This document shows, piece after piece, positions 54,909-63,747 of a DNA stretch of 64,000 bases. Source of the DNA: Chitinophaga oryzae. GTDB lineage: Bacteria > Bacteroidota > Bacteroidia > Chitinophagales > Chitinophagaceae. Within the stretch, counting starts at the first letter, position 1; each line of letters starts with the position of its first letter. The translations under genes were made by a program, and so were the position numbers. Location of the stretch: assembly GCF_012516375.2 (NCBI RefSeq), contig NZ_CP051204.2:496001-560000 (forward strand), read 5' to 3'. The notes below the pieces were generated by a model that was not told the origin of the DNA, ran no database searches, and saw only the letters and a program-made list of their open reading frames with translations.

Positions 54909-56360
54909 CTATCCTTTCAGTTTTTCGGCCAGCAGTTCGTTGGTGAGCCGGGGATCAGCCTTGCCTTTGGACAGTTTCATCACTTCTCCTACAAACAGCG
55001 ACATCAGGCCTTTTTTGCCACTGCGGAAAGCAGCTACCTTATCGGGGTATTTGGCGAGCACCTCATCAATGATGGGGCTGATGTTGTCGGCGTTGGTGTC
55101 CTGCAGGAGGTTGAGCCGTGTGGCGATGGCCAGCGGGTCTTCGGTGGTGGCGGTAATCATCTCCGGCAATATCTTCGAGGAGGCGATGGAGAAGCTTACC
55201 TTTCCGCTGTCGGTGAGATGGATCAGCGCTGCCAGGGCTGCAGGGGGCACCGGGAACCGGGAGATATCTTCCGAATGTTCGTTGAGCCATGATTTAACGG
55301 GGCCCAGCATCCAGTTGGCGGCTGCTTTATATTGCGTGGTAACGGCGGTCAGGCTCTCGAAGTAGTCTGAAGTGCCTTTATCGTCGCAGATCACGCGGGC
55401 GTCGTATTCCGGCAGGCCGTAGACGGTGGTGTATTTAAGGATCAGTTCTTCCGGCAGTGCGGGCAGCGTGGCCCTGATGGCGGCAATAAACTCATCGGTG
55501 AGATGGAACGGCGCCAGGTCAGGTTCGGGGAAGTAACGGTAGTCGTTGGCTTCCTCTTTGGAGCGCAGGGAGAAGGAGTTGCCGGTGGCTGCGTCGAAGC
55601 TGCGGGTTTCCTGTACCAGGGTGCCGCCGGCTTCCAGCAGGTCTATCTGCCTTTTTACTTCGTTATCGATGGCCCGCTTTACGTTGCGGATGGAGTTCAT
55701 ATTTTTCACTTCCACCTTGGTGCCCAAGGTGGTAACGCCTTTGAGGCGCACGGAGATATTGGCGTCGCAGCGCATGCTGCCTTCTTCCATATTACCGTCG
55801 CATACGCCGAGATAACGTACCAGCCGCCGCAGTTCGGTCAGATAAGCATAAGCTTCATCGCTGGTATGCATGTCCGGTTCGCTCACGATTTCCACGAGCG
55901 GCACGCCGGCGCGGTTATAATCCACGTAGCTGTTGGCCGGGTCCTGGTCGTGCAGCAGCTTGCCTGCGTCTTCTTCCAGGTGAATACGGTTAAGTTGTAT
56001 CTGCCGGCTGCCGGCATCGGTCACCACCGGTACATAACCTCCCTTGCAAATGGGGGCGGTGTGCTGGGATACCTGGTAACCTTTGGGCAGGTCAGGATAG
56101 AAGTAGTTCTTACGGGCGAAATAATTATCTTTTTCTATTTCACAATGGCAGGCGAGGCCCAGTTTGATGGCATATTCGGCTGCCTTGCGGTTCATCCGGG
56201 GCAGCGTGCCGGGATGGGCCAGGGAGATGGCGCTGATATGGGTATTGGGCGCCCCGCCGAAGGCCGCGCTGTCACTGCAGAACAGTTTGCTCTCGGTAAG
56301 CAGCTGGGCATGTACTTCCAGCCCTATCACTGTCTCATATTTGCTATAGATATCGCTCAT
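54909..56360 (-). CDS. gatB: Asp-tRNA(Asn)/Glu-tRNA(Gln) amidotransferase subunit B
   Basis: GatB phosphorylates mischarged Glu-tRNA(Gln) or Asp-tRNA(Asn) and, with GatA and GatC, amidates it. The 483-residue protein has the family start ETVIGLEVHAQLLTESKLFC, LAHPGTLPRMNRKAAEYAIKLGLAC, the kinase core RKNYFYPDLPKGYQVSQ, RIHLEEDAGKL...YNRAGVPLVEIVSEPD, and the C-terminal YqeY-like tail (GLMSLFVGEVMKLSKGKADPRL) that contacts tRNA. gatA and gatC are not here. A -7 box lies at 56386-56379. Confidence 0.97.
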   Translation of the reverse strand: MSDIYSKYETVIGLEVHAQLLTESKLFCSDSAAFGGAPNTHISAISLAHPGTLPRMNRKAAEYAIKLGLACHCEIEKDNYFARKNYFYPDLPKGYQVSQHTAPICKGGYVPVVTDAGSRQIQLNRIHLEEDAGKLLHDQDPANSYVDYNRAGVPLVEIVSEPDMHTSDEAYAYLTELRRLVRYLGVCDGNMEEGSMRCDANISVRLKGVTTLGTKVEVKNMNSIRNVKRAIDNEVKRQIDLLEAGGTLVQETRSFDAATGNSFSLRSKEEANDYRYFPEPDLAPFHLTDEFIAAIRATLPALPEELILKYTTVYGLPEYDARVICDDKGTSDYFESLTAVTTQYKAAANWMLGPVKSWLNEHSEDISRFPVPPAALAALIHLTDSGKVSFSIASSKILPEMITATTEDPLAIATRLNLLQDTNADNISPIIDEVLAKYPDKVAAFRSGKKGLMSLFVGEVMKLSKGKADPRLTNELLAEKLKG

Positions 56361-56378
56361 AATCCGTACTGATTATCG

Positions 56379-56386
56379 CAAATATA
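56379..56386 (-). promoter_or_regulatory. -7 promoter element of gatB
   Basis: On the minus strand 56386-56379 reads TATATTTG, matching TAnnTTTG, 18 bases before the ATG. Confidence 0.5.
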
Positions 56387-56467
56387 TTCAAATAATGCTG
56401 GGTTTCCGACCTATTTCATGCCCGGAAATGCCTAACTTGAGACAGATAAAGGTTAAATTTTTACCCT

Positions 56468-57850
56468 ATGATCAGCAATGCCCAGATCAGTCAGCTGTAC
56501 AATGCCCAGCACGACTATTTCGATTCCGGAGTGACCCGCCCCTATGCCTTCAGAAAAGCGATGCTGCAAAAGCTGAAAAAAGCCATTCAGCGCTATGAGC
56601 CCCGTATTCTCGAAGCACTGAAACGGGACCTCCATAAACATCCGCTGGAAGCCTACAGCAGCGAAGTCGGATTCCTGTATGAGGAAATCGCCTACATAGC
56701 GGCCAACCTGAAACAGTGGATGGAACCGGAGGTGGTGACTTCCCCCTTTGTCACTTATCCCAGCAGCAGCCGGGTGTATCGCGAGCCGCTGGGGCTGACG
56801 CTGATCATAGCGCCCTGGAATTACCCTTTTATGCTGCAGCTCAGCCCGCTGGTAGGGGCTATCGCCGGTGGCAACTGCGCCATCCTGAAGCCTTCCGAAC
56901 TGGCGCCGCATACCGCGACAGTCATTACGGAACTGATCAAAGAAACCTTTGATCCTGCCTATATCAGCGTGGTAGAAGGAGACGGCAGCACCGTTATCCC
57001 CGCCCTGATGGCTTTCCGGTTCGACCATGTGTTTTTTACCGGCAGCATCCCTGTGGGCAAAAAGATCATGGAAATGGCCGTGCCGCACCTTACCCCGGTG
57101 ACGCTGGAGCTGGGTGGAAAATCACCCTGTGTGGTGGACGAAAAAGTGAATGTGAAGGTGGCGGCTAAACGAATCGTCTGGTCCAAGTTCTGGAATGCCG
57201 GACAAACCTGTGTGGCGCCGGACTACCTGCTGGTACATCATAAAATAAAAGAGCCGCTGTTGGCCGCCCTGAAAGAGGCCATTGAGGAGTTCTTCGGCGA
57301 AAATCCTGCCGCCAGCCACGACTATGCCCGCATGATCAATATCCGCCGTTTCGATGCGGTAGCTGCCTATCTGAAAAGAGGACGGGTGCTGCATGGCGGC
57401 CAGACTGACCGTGACAAGCGGTATATAGCCCCTACCCTGCTGGAAGGGGTGGAATGGGACGATCCGGTGATGCAGGAAGAAATCTTCGGCCCGGTGTTGC
57501 CGGTGCTCACTTTTGAGACACTGCCGCAGGCAATACAGGCGATTAAGAAAAACCCCTATCCGTTGGCGTTATATGTCTTCACCAAAAGCAAAAAAACAGA
57601 GAAAGCGTTAATAGAACAGGTACGCTTTGGCGGCGGCTGCGTGAACAATGCGCTGGTACACCTTACCAATCCGGAACTGCCTTTCGGCGGAGCGGGATAC
57701 AGTGGTATGGGGCAGTACCACGGCCGTTATAGTTTTGACACGTTCACCCATGCCAAGGGGATGCTGAAAACCGCTACCTGGCTGGATGTGCCGGTGAAAT
57801 ATCCGCCGTTTAAAAATAAACTCGGGCTGCTGAAAAAGATCATGAAATAA
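56468..57850 (+). CDS. Aldehyde dehydrogenase (class 3-like)
   Basis: The NAD(P)-dependent enzyme oxidises aldehydes to acids. At 460 residues it has the shorter length of class 3 fatty-aldehyde-type enzymes. Landmarks are APWNYPF (115-121), KPSE (141-144), VTLELGGKSPCVVD with general base E214, NAGQTCVAPDY with nucleophile C248, and the C-terminal EEIFGPVLPVLTF and LPFGGAGYSGMGQYHG. Its substrate is probably a medium- or long-chain aldehyde, inferred from class. It stands alone, divergent from gatB. Confidence 0.94.
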   Translation: MISNAQISQLYNAQHDYFDSGVTRPYAFRKAMLQKLKKAIQRYEPRILEALKRDLHKHPLEAYSSEVGFLYEEIAYIAANLKQWMEPEVVTSPFVTYPSSSRVYREPLGLTLIIAPWNYPFMLQLSPLVGAIAGGNCAILKPSELAPHTATVITELIKETFDPAYISVVEGDGSTVIPALMAFRFDHVFFTGSIPVGKKIMEMAVPHLTPVTLELGGKSPCVVDEKVNVKVAAKRIVWSKFWNAGQTCVAPDYLLVHHKIKEPLLAALKEAIEEFFGENPAASHDYARMINIRRFDAVAAYLKRGRVLHGGQTDRDKRYIAPTLLEGVEWDDPVMQEEIFGPVLPVLTFETLPQAIQAIKKNPYPLALYVFTKSKKTEKALIEQVRFGGGCVNNALVHLTNPELPFGGAGYSGMGQYHGRYSFDTFTHAKGMLKTATWLDVPVKYPPFKNKLGLLKKIMK

Positions 57851-57868
57851 TACGGAAAAACGAAGAGA

Positions 57869-57886
57869 CTGACCTGTGATGGTCAG
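57869..57886 (-). terminator. Possible terminator of the double-PDZ gene
   Basis: A 6-bp stem CTGACC/GGTCAG (57869-57874 with 57881-57886) and 6-base loop, followed on the minus strand by TCTCTTCGTTTTT. Weak. Confidence 0.35.
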
Positions 57887-57931
57887 CCTCCCCGCCTGTA
57901 TAATTAAACCCAAAAGAAAAAAGTACTTATT

Positions 57932-58939
57932 TTAAAGATCTGCGGTATGCAGTTTCTTTGGAATTTTAATGCTGATGGTCTGTGTCTGACCATTTCGTTT
58001 AACCGTAGCTGTTATTGTTCCCTTGTTGCGGTTGTCACGGTAAATTTCTGCCACGTCGTGGGCTGATTTTACGGGGTTGCCGGCCATTTCCGTGATCAGG
58101 TCGTTGATTTTGAAGCCGGCTTTTTCAGCAGGAGACCCTGGTGTCATATTGATCACCTGTGCAGCATCGCCGTCATCGGTGTCTTGTACCTGTATGCCCA
58201 GTTTTACGCCGTCATCCGCTCTTTCAAAACCGCCGAAGCCCTGTCTGCCGCGGGGCATGGGGAAAGCGAACATCTCGCCTCTTTTGCGGGGCATGTTAAA
58301 AATGCCGCCAAAGGCGTCTTCCTTTCTTTCATCCAGCGTAACGGTGGCTTTATTTTGTTTGTTATTGCGTGTATACGATACTGTTATTTTATCGCCGGGT
58401 TTGAAACGGCCGATGGTTTCAAACAGCTCTTTCGGTTCGTTGATGGTTTCATCATTGATTTTTGTGATGGCGTCGCCCACTTTAAGGCCCGCTTTCTCCG
58501 CAGGGCTGCCGGGAGCCACGGATTTTACGGTAGCGCCCACCGCGGTGGTTTTTTCGGTGATAACGCCCAGCACGGCTTTGTTGCCGGAGACAGGCATTTC
58601 TTCTCCTTCGTCGTCTCCGTCACTGTTAAAGAGCTGGATTTCTCCGCGGGAAGGGCCGCCGAAGCTGAAGTTATTGCCATTCATCGGCGTGATCTTGCGG
58701 CGGAAAACAGAGATGTCCGGATTATTGTACTGGTCCAGCTTATTGCCGTCTACCAGGATGTCGCCGTCTTTGATTTCCACGGTTACTTTACCGCCTTTGT
58801 TGCTTTTGTTTTTAATGACGATTTCATCATACTCGCCCATTTTATCTTTGGAGGATGCACCCGGACTTTGTGCGGCGGCCACACTCACGGCGAGGCAACC
58901 AAAGCCTGCGAGGGTAAAATTTCTGAGTACGTTTTTCAT
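57932..58939 (-). CDS. Exported protein with two PDZ domains
   Basis: The 335-residue protein has a signal peptide (MKNVLRNFTLAGFGCLAVSVAAAQ), a linker rich in Asp/Lys, then two PDZ domains: one at about residues 125-205 (AVLGVITE...PGSPAEKAGLKVGDAITKIND) and another at about 243-325 (VKLGIQVQD...PGSPAEKAGFKINDLITEMAGN). There is no trypsin-like protease domain, so it is not a DegP/HtrA enzyme. It may be a periplasmic adaptor; partners are unknown. A -7 box TAATTTTG lies at 58972-58965. Confidence 0.88.
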   Translation of the reverse strand: MKNVLRNFTLAGFGCLAVSVAAAQSPGASSKDKMGEYDEIVIKNKSNKGGKVTVEIKDGDILVDGNKLDQYNNPDISVFRRKITPMNGNNFSFGGPSRGEIQLFNSDGDDEGEEMPVSGNKAVLGVITEKTTAVGATVKSVAPGSPAEKAGLKVGDAITKINDETINEPKELFETIGRFKPGDKITVSYTRNNKQNKATVTLDERKEDAFGGIFNMPRKRGEMFAFPMPRGRQGFGGFERADDGVKLGIQVQDTDDGDAAQVINMTPGSPAEKAGFKINDLITEMAGNPVKSAHDVAEIYRDNRNKGTITATVKRNGQTQTISIKIPKKLHTADL

Positions 58940-58964
58940 ATGTCAGTTTGATTTTTGAGTGTTA

Positions 58965-58972
58965 CAAAATTA
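58965..58972 (-). promoter_or_regulatory. -7 promoter element of the double-PDZ gene
   Basis: On the minus strand 58972-58965 reads TAATTTTG, 25 bases before the ATG; no clear -33 box. Confidence 0.45.
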
Positions 58973-59104
58973 ACAGGGGTAAGAGGTAAGAAAAAGTTAA
59001 AACTGCCTGCCAGGTGACGACGGTCACCAGATGAATTGTTAAAATTTTTTCCTCTGGCTTCAGCCGGGGGTAACAGCGCAGAAGGCTAAGGTATCAAATA
59101 AAGA

Positions 59105-59130
59105 AAGCCGGCTCTTTTGGGCCGGCTTTC
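59105..59130 (-). terminator. Terminator of alaS
   Basis: A 9-bp stem AAAGCCGGC/GCCGGCTTT (59105-59113 with 59122-59130), 8-base loop, then a T-rich tail TCTTTATTT in the minus direction, 22 bases after the alaS stop. Confidence 0.75.
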
Positions 59131-59152
59131 CTGGTTAATATGAAAAATGAAT

Positions 59153-61774
59153 TTATCCGAGGAGTGCTTTCACTGCGGCAATTACCTGGTCCAGTTTGTC
59201 TGTTTCCTGGCCGCCTGCGGTGGCAAAGGACTTCTGACCGCCGCCGCCGCCTTTGATCAGGGGAGCTACTTTTTCTTTGATGATTTTCGGCGCTTCCCAT
59301 CCTTTGGCTGTCACCAGCTCCTCTGCGATGCTGAGGGCAACGCTGGCTTTACCGCCGATGTTGGCGGCAAACAGCAGTACATGGCCGGGGATGTCGTTTT
59401 TCAGCTGGAGGGCCAGTTGTTTAAGGCCTTCCGCATTGCTGACGTTCACCACCAGTCCAAGGAAATTGACGCCGTTAATGTTCTCTGCCTTGTCACGCAG
59501 GCCGGCAGCGAGCTGGCGCACTTTTTCCAGTTCCAGGGCTTCCACTTGTTTTTCGAGGGAAGATTTGTCCTGCACCAGTGTTTCCACTGTTTTCACCAGT
59601 TCTTTGGGATTTTTCAGGGCGTTTTTGATTGCTTTGAGTTGTTGCAGCTGTTCGTTTACGAAAGCTTCTGCCTGCGCGCCGGTAACGGCTTCCACGCGGC
59701 GTACGCCGGCAGCTACTGCTCCTTCAGACACAAACTTGAACAGGCCGAGTTCTCCGGTGGTAGCCACATGGGTACCGCCGCAGAGCTCTACGCTGTAGGC
59801 AGGGTCCATGATCACTACCCGTACCACATCGCCGTATTTCTCGCCAAAGAGTGCCATGGCGCCCAGTTGCAGCGCTTCTTCCTTCGGCAGTTCCTTGATC
59901 ACTACCGGGATGTTCTGACGAATTTTTTCGTTAACGATCGCTTCAATCTGTGCCATTTCTTCATCGGTTACTTTGGCGAAGTGGGAGAAGTCGAAACGCA
60001 GCGCTTCAGCGTTCACCAGCGAGCCTTTCTGTGCCACGTGTGTTCCCAGCACCTGGCGCAGTGCGGCGTGCAGCAGGTGGGTAGCAGAGTGGTGGCGCGC
60101 GGTGTTATGGCGCTTATCTTTCGTTACTGTTGCTTTTACTTTCGCAGCGGGATTGGCTGGCAGTTTATCGGCAAAGTGGATGATCAGGTTGTTTTCTTTT
60201 TTAGTGTCGGTTACGTGTATGGCCTCGTCGCCGAAGTGGAGTACGCCCGTATCGCCTACCTGTCCGCCGCTTTCAGCGTAGAAAGGGGTCTGGCCCAGTA
60301 CCAGCTGGAACTGCTCTTTTCCCTTGGCTTTTACGGTGCGGTATTTCAGTAGTTTGGTGTTGCTTTCCAGTTGCTCGTAACCGATGAATACGGAATCCGG
60401 CGTTTCGTCCAGGACTACCCAGTCGCCGGCATCGATGGCGGTAGCGGCGCGGGAGCGGTCTTTCTGCTGCTGCATCGCGGCTTTGAAGCCTGGCTCGTCT
60501 ACGGAGAAACCGTTTTCGGAGGCGATAAGGGTGGTAAGGTCGTACGGGAAACCGTAGGTATCGTATAATTCAAAGGCGGTCTGGCCGTCCACTACTTTGG
60601 CGGCTGCCTGCTGTTGCATAAAGTCTTCGATCCGGCGGATACCGCTTTCGAGGGTACGCAGGAAGTTGTTCTCTTCTTCAAATACCACTTTCTTCACGAA
60701 GTCCACCTGTTGTTGCAGTTCGGGGAATACGTGGGAGAACTGGGCGGCCAGTACCGGCACGAGGTCGTGCAGGAGCGGTTTTTTCACATCGAGGAAAGAG
60801 AAATAGTAACGTACGGCCCTGCGCAGGATGCGGCGGATCACGTAACCGGCGCCGGTGTTGGACGGCAGCTGGCCATCGGCGATGGTGAAGGAGATGGCGC
60901 GGATGTGGTCGGCGATAACGCGGAAAGCCACGTCTTTGCGGGTGTCGGCGCCTTCGTACTTTTTGCCGGTGAGCTGTTCGGTGGTATGGATGGTGCCCAT
61001 GAACACGTCGGTGTCGTAGTTGGAGGTTTTACCCTGCAGTACGCGTACCAGGCGTTCGAAGCCCATGCCGGTGTCCACGTGTTTGGCTGGCAGTGGTTCG
61101 AGGGATTTGTCCTTCAGGCGGTTGAACTGCATGAATACGTTGTTCCAGATTTCGATTACCTGCGGATGGTCTGCGTTGACCAGCGTTTTACCGTCTATGG
61201 CCTGTCTTTCGTTGTCAGGACGGCAGTCTACGTGTATTTCGGAGCAGGGGCCGCATGGACCCGTGTCGCCCATTTCCCAGAAATTGTCTTTTTTGTTGCC
61301 CAGCAGGATACGGTCTTCTGAAATATGTTCTTTCCAGAAGTTAAAAGCTTCCTCGTCTTTAGGCAGGTTTTCGCTCGCATCTCCTTCAAAAACAGTGACA
61401 TAGAGTTTGTCTTTCGGGATTTTGTACACTTCTGTCAGCAGCTCCCAGCTCCAGGCGATGGCTTCTTTCTTAAAATAGTCGCCAAAGCTCCAGTTACCCA
61501 GCATTTCGAACATGGTGTGATGATAGGTGTCGATACCTACTTCTTCCAGGTCGTTATGTTTGCCGCTTACCCGGAGACATTTCTGCGTGTCCGCCACCCG
61601 TGGGTGGGCCGGCGTTTTGTTGCCCAGAAAGTAGTCTTTAAACTGGTTCATGCCCGCGTTGGTGAACATCAGGGTGGGATCGTTTTTGATCACGATAGGG
61701 GCAGAAGGAACGATCTGGTGTCCTTTCGACGCAAAAAAATCCAGGAATTGCTGTCTTATCTCAGATGCTGTCAT
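59153..61774 (-). CDS. alaS: Alanyl-tRNA synthetase
   Basis: AlaS charges tRNA(Ala) and edits mischarged Ser and Gly. The 873-residue protein has the class II core (VPSAPIVIKNDPTLMFTNAGMNQFKDYFLG and GMGFERLVRVLQG), an editing domain with zinc ligands in HHSATHLLHAALRQVLG and CGGTHVATTGELG, and a C-Ala domain rich in Gly/Ala near the end (GGKASVALSIAEEL, KGGGGGQKSFATAGG). Length and domain order are normal. It is ended by the hairpin at 59105-59130. It is divergent from the interrupted M23 gene. Confidence 0.97.
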   Translation of the reverse strand: MTASEIRQQFLDFFASKGHQIVPSAPIVIKNDPTLMFTNAGMNQFKDYFLGNKTPAHPRVADTQKCLRVSGKHNDLEEVGIDTYHHTMFEMLGNWSFGDYFKKEAIAWSWELLTEVYKIPKDKLYVTVFEGDASENLPKDEEAFNFWKEHISEDRILLGNKKDNFWEMGDTGPCGPCSEIHVDCRPDNERQAIDGKTLVNADHPQVIEIWNNVFMQFNRLKDKSLEPLPAKHVDTGMGFERLVRVLQGKTSNYDTDVFMGTIHTTEQLTGKKYEGADTRKDVAFRVIADHIRAISFTIADGQLPSNTGAGYVIRRILRRAVRYYFSFLDVKKPLLHDLVPVLAAQFSHVFPELQQQVDFVKKVVFEEENNFLRTLESGIRRIEDFMQQQAAAKVVDGQTAFELYDTYGFPYDLTTLIASENGFSVDEPGFKAAMQQQKDRSRAATAIDAGDWVVLDETPDSVFIGYEQLESNTKLLKYRTVKAKGKEQFQLVLGQTPFYAESGGQVGDTGVLHFGDEAIHVTDTKKENNLIIHFADKLPANPAAKVKATVTKDKRHNTARHHSATHLLHAALRQVLGTHVAQKGSLVNAEALRFDFSHFAKVTDEEMAQIEAIVNEKIRQNIPVVIKELPKEEALQLGAMALFGEKYGDVVRVVIMDPAYSVELCGGTHVATTGELGLFKFVSEGAVAAGVRRVEAVTGAQAEAFVNEQLQQLKAIKNALKNPKELVKTVETLVQDKSSLEKQVEALELEKVRQLAAGLRDKAENINGVNFLGLVVNVSNAEGLKQLALQLKNDIPGHVLLFAANIGGKASVALSIAEELVTAKGWEAPKIIKEKVAPLIKGGGGGQKSFATAGGQETDKLDQVIAAVKALLG

Positions 61775-62125
61775 AAATATGGATGCGAGTTAATATGTAT
61801 TTTTATTGCCATGTAAATGGGAAAAATGGACGTTTTTATGTTGTTTATCAAGCCATTATAAAGTAGTTAGAAAATTGACATTCAAAAGGTTGATGTTTTA
61901 ATCTAATTACATTAGGTTTGTGCGCCTTATTTTCCGACGGTTTACAGGGAGTGCAAAAATATTGAAACCTGTATGATTATTCAAAACAGGTTGTGTTACC
62001 CGGCAAAAAAGTTAATGTGGACAGAAAATAACGCAAAAACGGCCATCCGCTTGTTTGGACCTCATGAAATAAAACTGCTGAAACAGCGTTCACAGCTGTA
62101 AGCCAGCGTAAAGTACACCCGGTGC
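61775..62125. other. Intergenic region between alaS and the M23 gene
   Basis: 351 bases with no gene. It holds the + strand promoter at 61890-61920 and an AACCTGT/ACAGGTT hairpin (61966-61972 with 61986-61992) in the predicted 200-base leader of the M23 gene. No alaS promoter could be picked out. Confidence 0.5.
61890..61920 (+). promoter_or_regulatory. Promoter of the M23 peptidase gene
   Basis: TTG at 61890-61892 and TAGGTTTG at 61913-61920, 20 bases apart, match the Bacteroidota pattern. Confidence 0.55.
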
Positions 62126-63096
62126 ATGAAGAAGGTTAAATATTTTTACAACACCCAAACATTAAAATATGAGAAGCTCGTAGTATCCCTGCGGGTGAAG
62201 ATCCTGAGGATACTCGGGTTTGTGTCTGCTGCCATTGTTACCGGGGCGATCTTTCTGTCTGTGGCTTACCGGGTGGTGGATTCCCCAAGGAAAAGTCGCT
62301 GCGCCGCGACCTGGAGGGGATGAAGGAAAAATATGAAGCCATGCAGGGGCGTATGAAGGAAATGAGGGGAAAGCTGGCGGAACTGGAAGAACGTGACAAT
62401 GAAATTTACCGGGTGATATTTGAGGCCTCTCCCATCCCCGACAGCGCACGGGAGGGCAAAATCAACCGTGATGAGGAGGCTGCCCAGCTGCAATCCTTTG
62501 CCAGCAGTGAAATCATCGCTTCTACCGGCATCCTGCTGAAAGAACTGACCAACCGTATCAAAACACAGGAAAAATCCTACGAGGAAATCGATAACCTGGT
62601 AAAAAACAAACAACAGATGCTGGCATCCATCCCGGCCATACAGCCGGTGGCCAACAAAGACCTGAAGCACATCGCCTCCGGTTTCGGATACCGCATCGAC
62701 CCAATCTATAAAACCATGAAGTATCACGCGGGGCTTGACTTTGCAGCGCCCAGCGGCACTCCTATCTACGCAACCGGCGACGGCACGGTGGAAGAGGCCA
62801 GCCTGAGCGACGTGGGCTACGGCAACCACGTGATCGTAAGGCATGGATATGGGTATAAAACATTATATGGCCACATGCTCCGCATGAAGGTGAAGACCGG
62901 CCAGGCCGTTAAACGCGGCGACGTACTGGGCTGGGTAGGCAGCACCGGTAAATCCACCGGCCCCCACTGCCACTATGAAGTCATTAAAAACGGAGAAAAA
63001 GTTGACCCGGTGTACTTCTTCTTTAATGACCTCACCCCCGAACAATTTGACCGCATGCTGAAGATGGCCCGGTCCGGCAACCAGTCGTTCGACTAA
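62126..63096 (+). pseudogene. M23 metallopeptidase gene split by a one-base frameshift
   Basis: The first 53 codons encode KKVKYFYNTQTLKYEKL, a membrane anchor (about residues 27-48) and VVDSP, then run out of frame into a stop at 62321. From 62287 the +1-shifted frame reads KEKSLRRDLEGMKEKYE, exactly the continuation expected for this family of anchored M23 peptidases, and goes on to 63096. Adding one C to the CCCC at 62283-62286 would restore a single protein of about 323 residues. It is either a real recent mutation in a homopolymer or a sequencing error. Confidence 0.8.
62320..63096 (+). CDS. M23 peptidase domain frame (C-terminal part of the split gene)
   Basis: The 258-residue open frame holds a coiled-coil region (about residues 1-110) and a LytM/M23 zinc endopeptidase domain that would cut peptidoglycan cross-links. 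Zinc ligands are visible as H136 and D140 in YHAGLDFA, and HCH at 216-218 in GPHCHYEV, with GYGNHVIVRHG and YGHM in between. All ligands are present, so the domain is of the active type. Alone it lacks the membrane anchor encoded upstream, and would be cytosolic if translated from the ATG at 62320. Confidence 0.75.
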   Translation: MKEKYEAMQGRMKEMRGKLAELEERDNEIYRVIFEASPIPDSAREGKINRDEEAAQLQSFASSEIIASTGILLKELTNRIKTQEKSYEEIDNLVKNKQQMLASIPAIQPVANKDLKHIASGFGYRIDPIYKTMKYHAGLDFAAPSGTPIYATGDGTVEEASLSDVGYGNHVIVRHGYGYKTLYGHMLRMKVKTGQAVKRGDVLGWVGSTGKSTGPHCHYEVIKNGEKVDPVYFFFNDLTPEQFDRMLKMARSGNQSFD

Positions 63097-63236
63097 TGCC
63101 CGGTGCCGTTAGTGCTTAGGTTTTAATGCGTTGTAACAGGTAAATGATATTTTTCCGGAGGATAAAAGCGGTAAGCTTGCTATGAAAAGCTTAACTTCAT
63201 TCCCGTAAAGAATATTTTTCACCGTTTTTTACCGTT

Positions 63237-63743
63237 ATGCAACAGTTAGACCTCTTTTCCACACCTGGAACTCCCCACCCGGTACCGGAGACTGCGGGAG
63301 GTGCTGTAAAAGCAAAAGTGAAGAAGGCCATAGCTGTACCCAGACAGCCTGGTAAAAAGCGGGGACGTAAATCATTGAAAGAGGTATCGGAAGACCCAGA
63401 CTTGATTATGGAGTTGGACAAATTAGTGCTGGATAAGCAATATTATTCAATCAGTGAGGTAGCTGCCATGTTTCGGGTAAATACGTCGCTGATACGCTAT
63501 TGGGAAAATGAATTCGATATTCTTCAACCCAAAAAGAACAGGAAGGGGGACCGGCTGTTCCGTCAGGAAGACATCCAGCACCTCAAACTGATCTACCATC
63601 TGCTGCGGGAAAGAAAATATACCATCGAAGGGGCTAAGCAAAAACTAAAGGAAGATCTCAAGCTGGCAGCCCGAAATTTCGAAATGGTACAGGCTTTGCT
63701 AAAAGTACGTGGCTTTTTAACCGAACTGAAAGATCAATTATAA
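63237..63743 (+). CDS. MerR-family transcription regulator
   Basis: The 168-residue protein has a disordered, basic N-terminus with an AT-hook-like PGKKRGRKS (38-46), then a MerR winged helix (about 69-138): YYSISEVAAMFRVNTSLIRYWENEFDIL, KGDRLFRQEDIQHLKLIYHLLRERKYTIEGAKQKL. No Cys or other effector-binding region follows, so it is of the small, ligand-independent kind. Linkage just after an M23 peptidase gene is common in Chitinophagaceae. Targets are unknown. Confidence 0.9.
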   Translation: MQQLDLFSTPGTPHPVPETAGGAVKAKVKKAIAVPRQPGKKRGRKSLKEVSEDPDLIMELDKLVLDKQYYSISEVAAMFRVNTSLIRYWENEFDILQPKKNRKGDRLFRQEDIQHLKLIYHLLRERKYTIEGAKQKLKEDLKLAARNFEMVQALLKVRGFLTELKDQL

Positions 63744-63747
63744 AAAC

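Noticed and set aside
57932..58939. DegP/HtrA serine protease
   Set aside because: It has two PDZ domains but no trypsin-like catalytic domain or GNSGG-type motif.
59147..60352. A 401-codon open frame antisense to alaS
   Set aside because: It overlaps the conserved editing and C-Ala coding region and has low-complexity, Cys/Phe-rich composition; no start signal or family motif.
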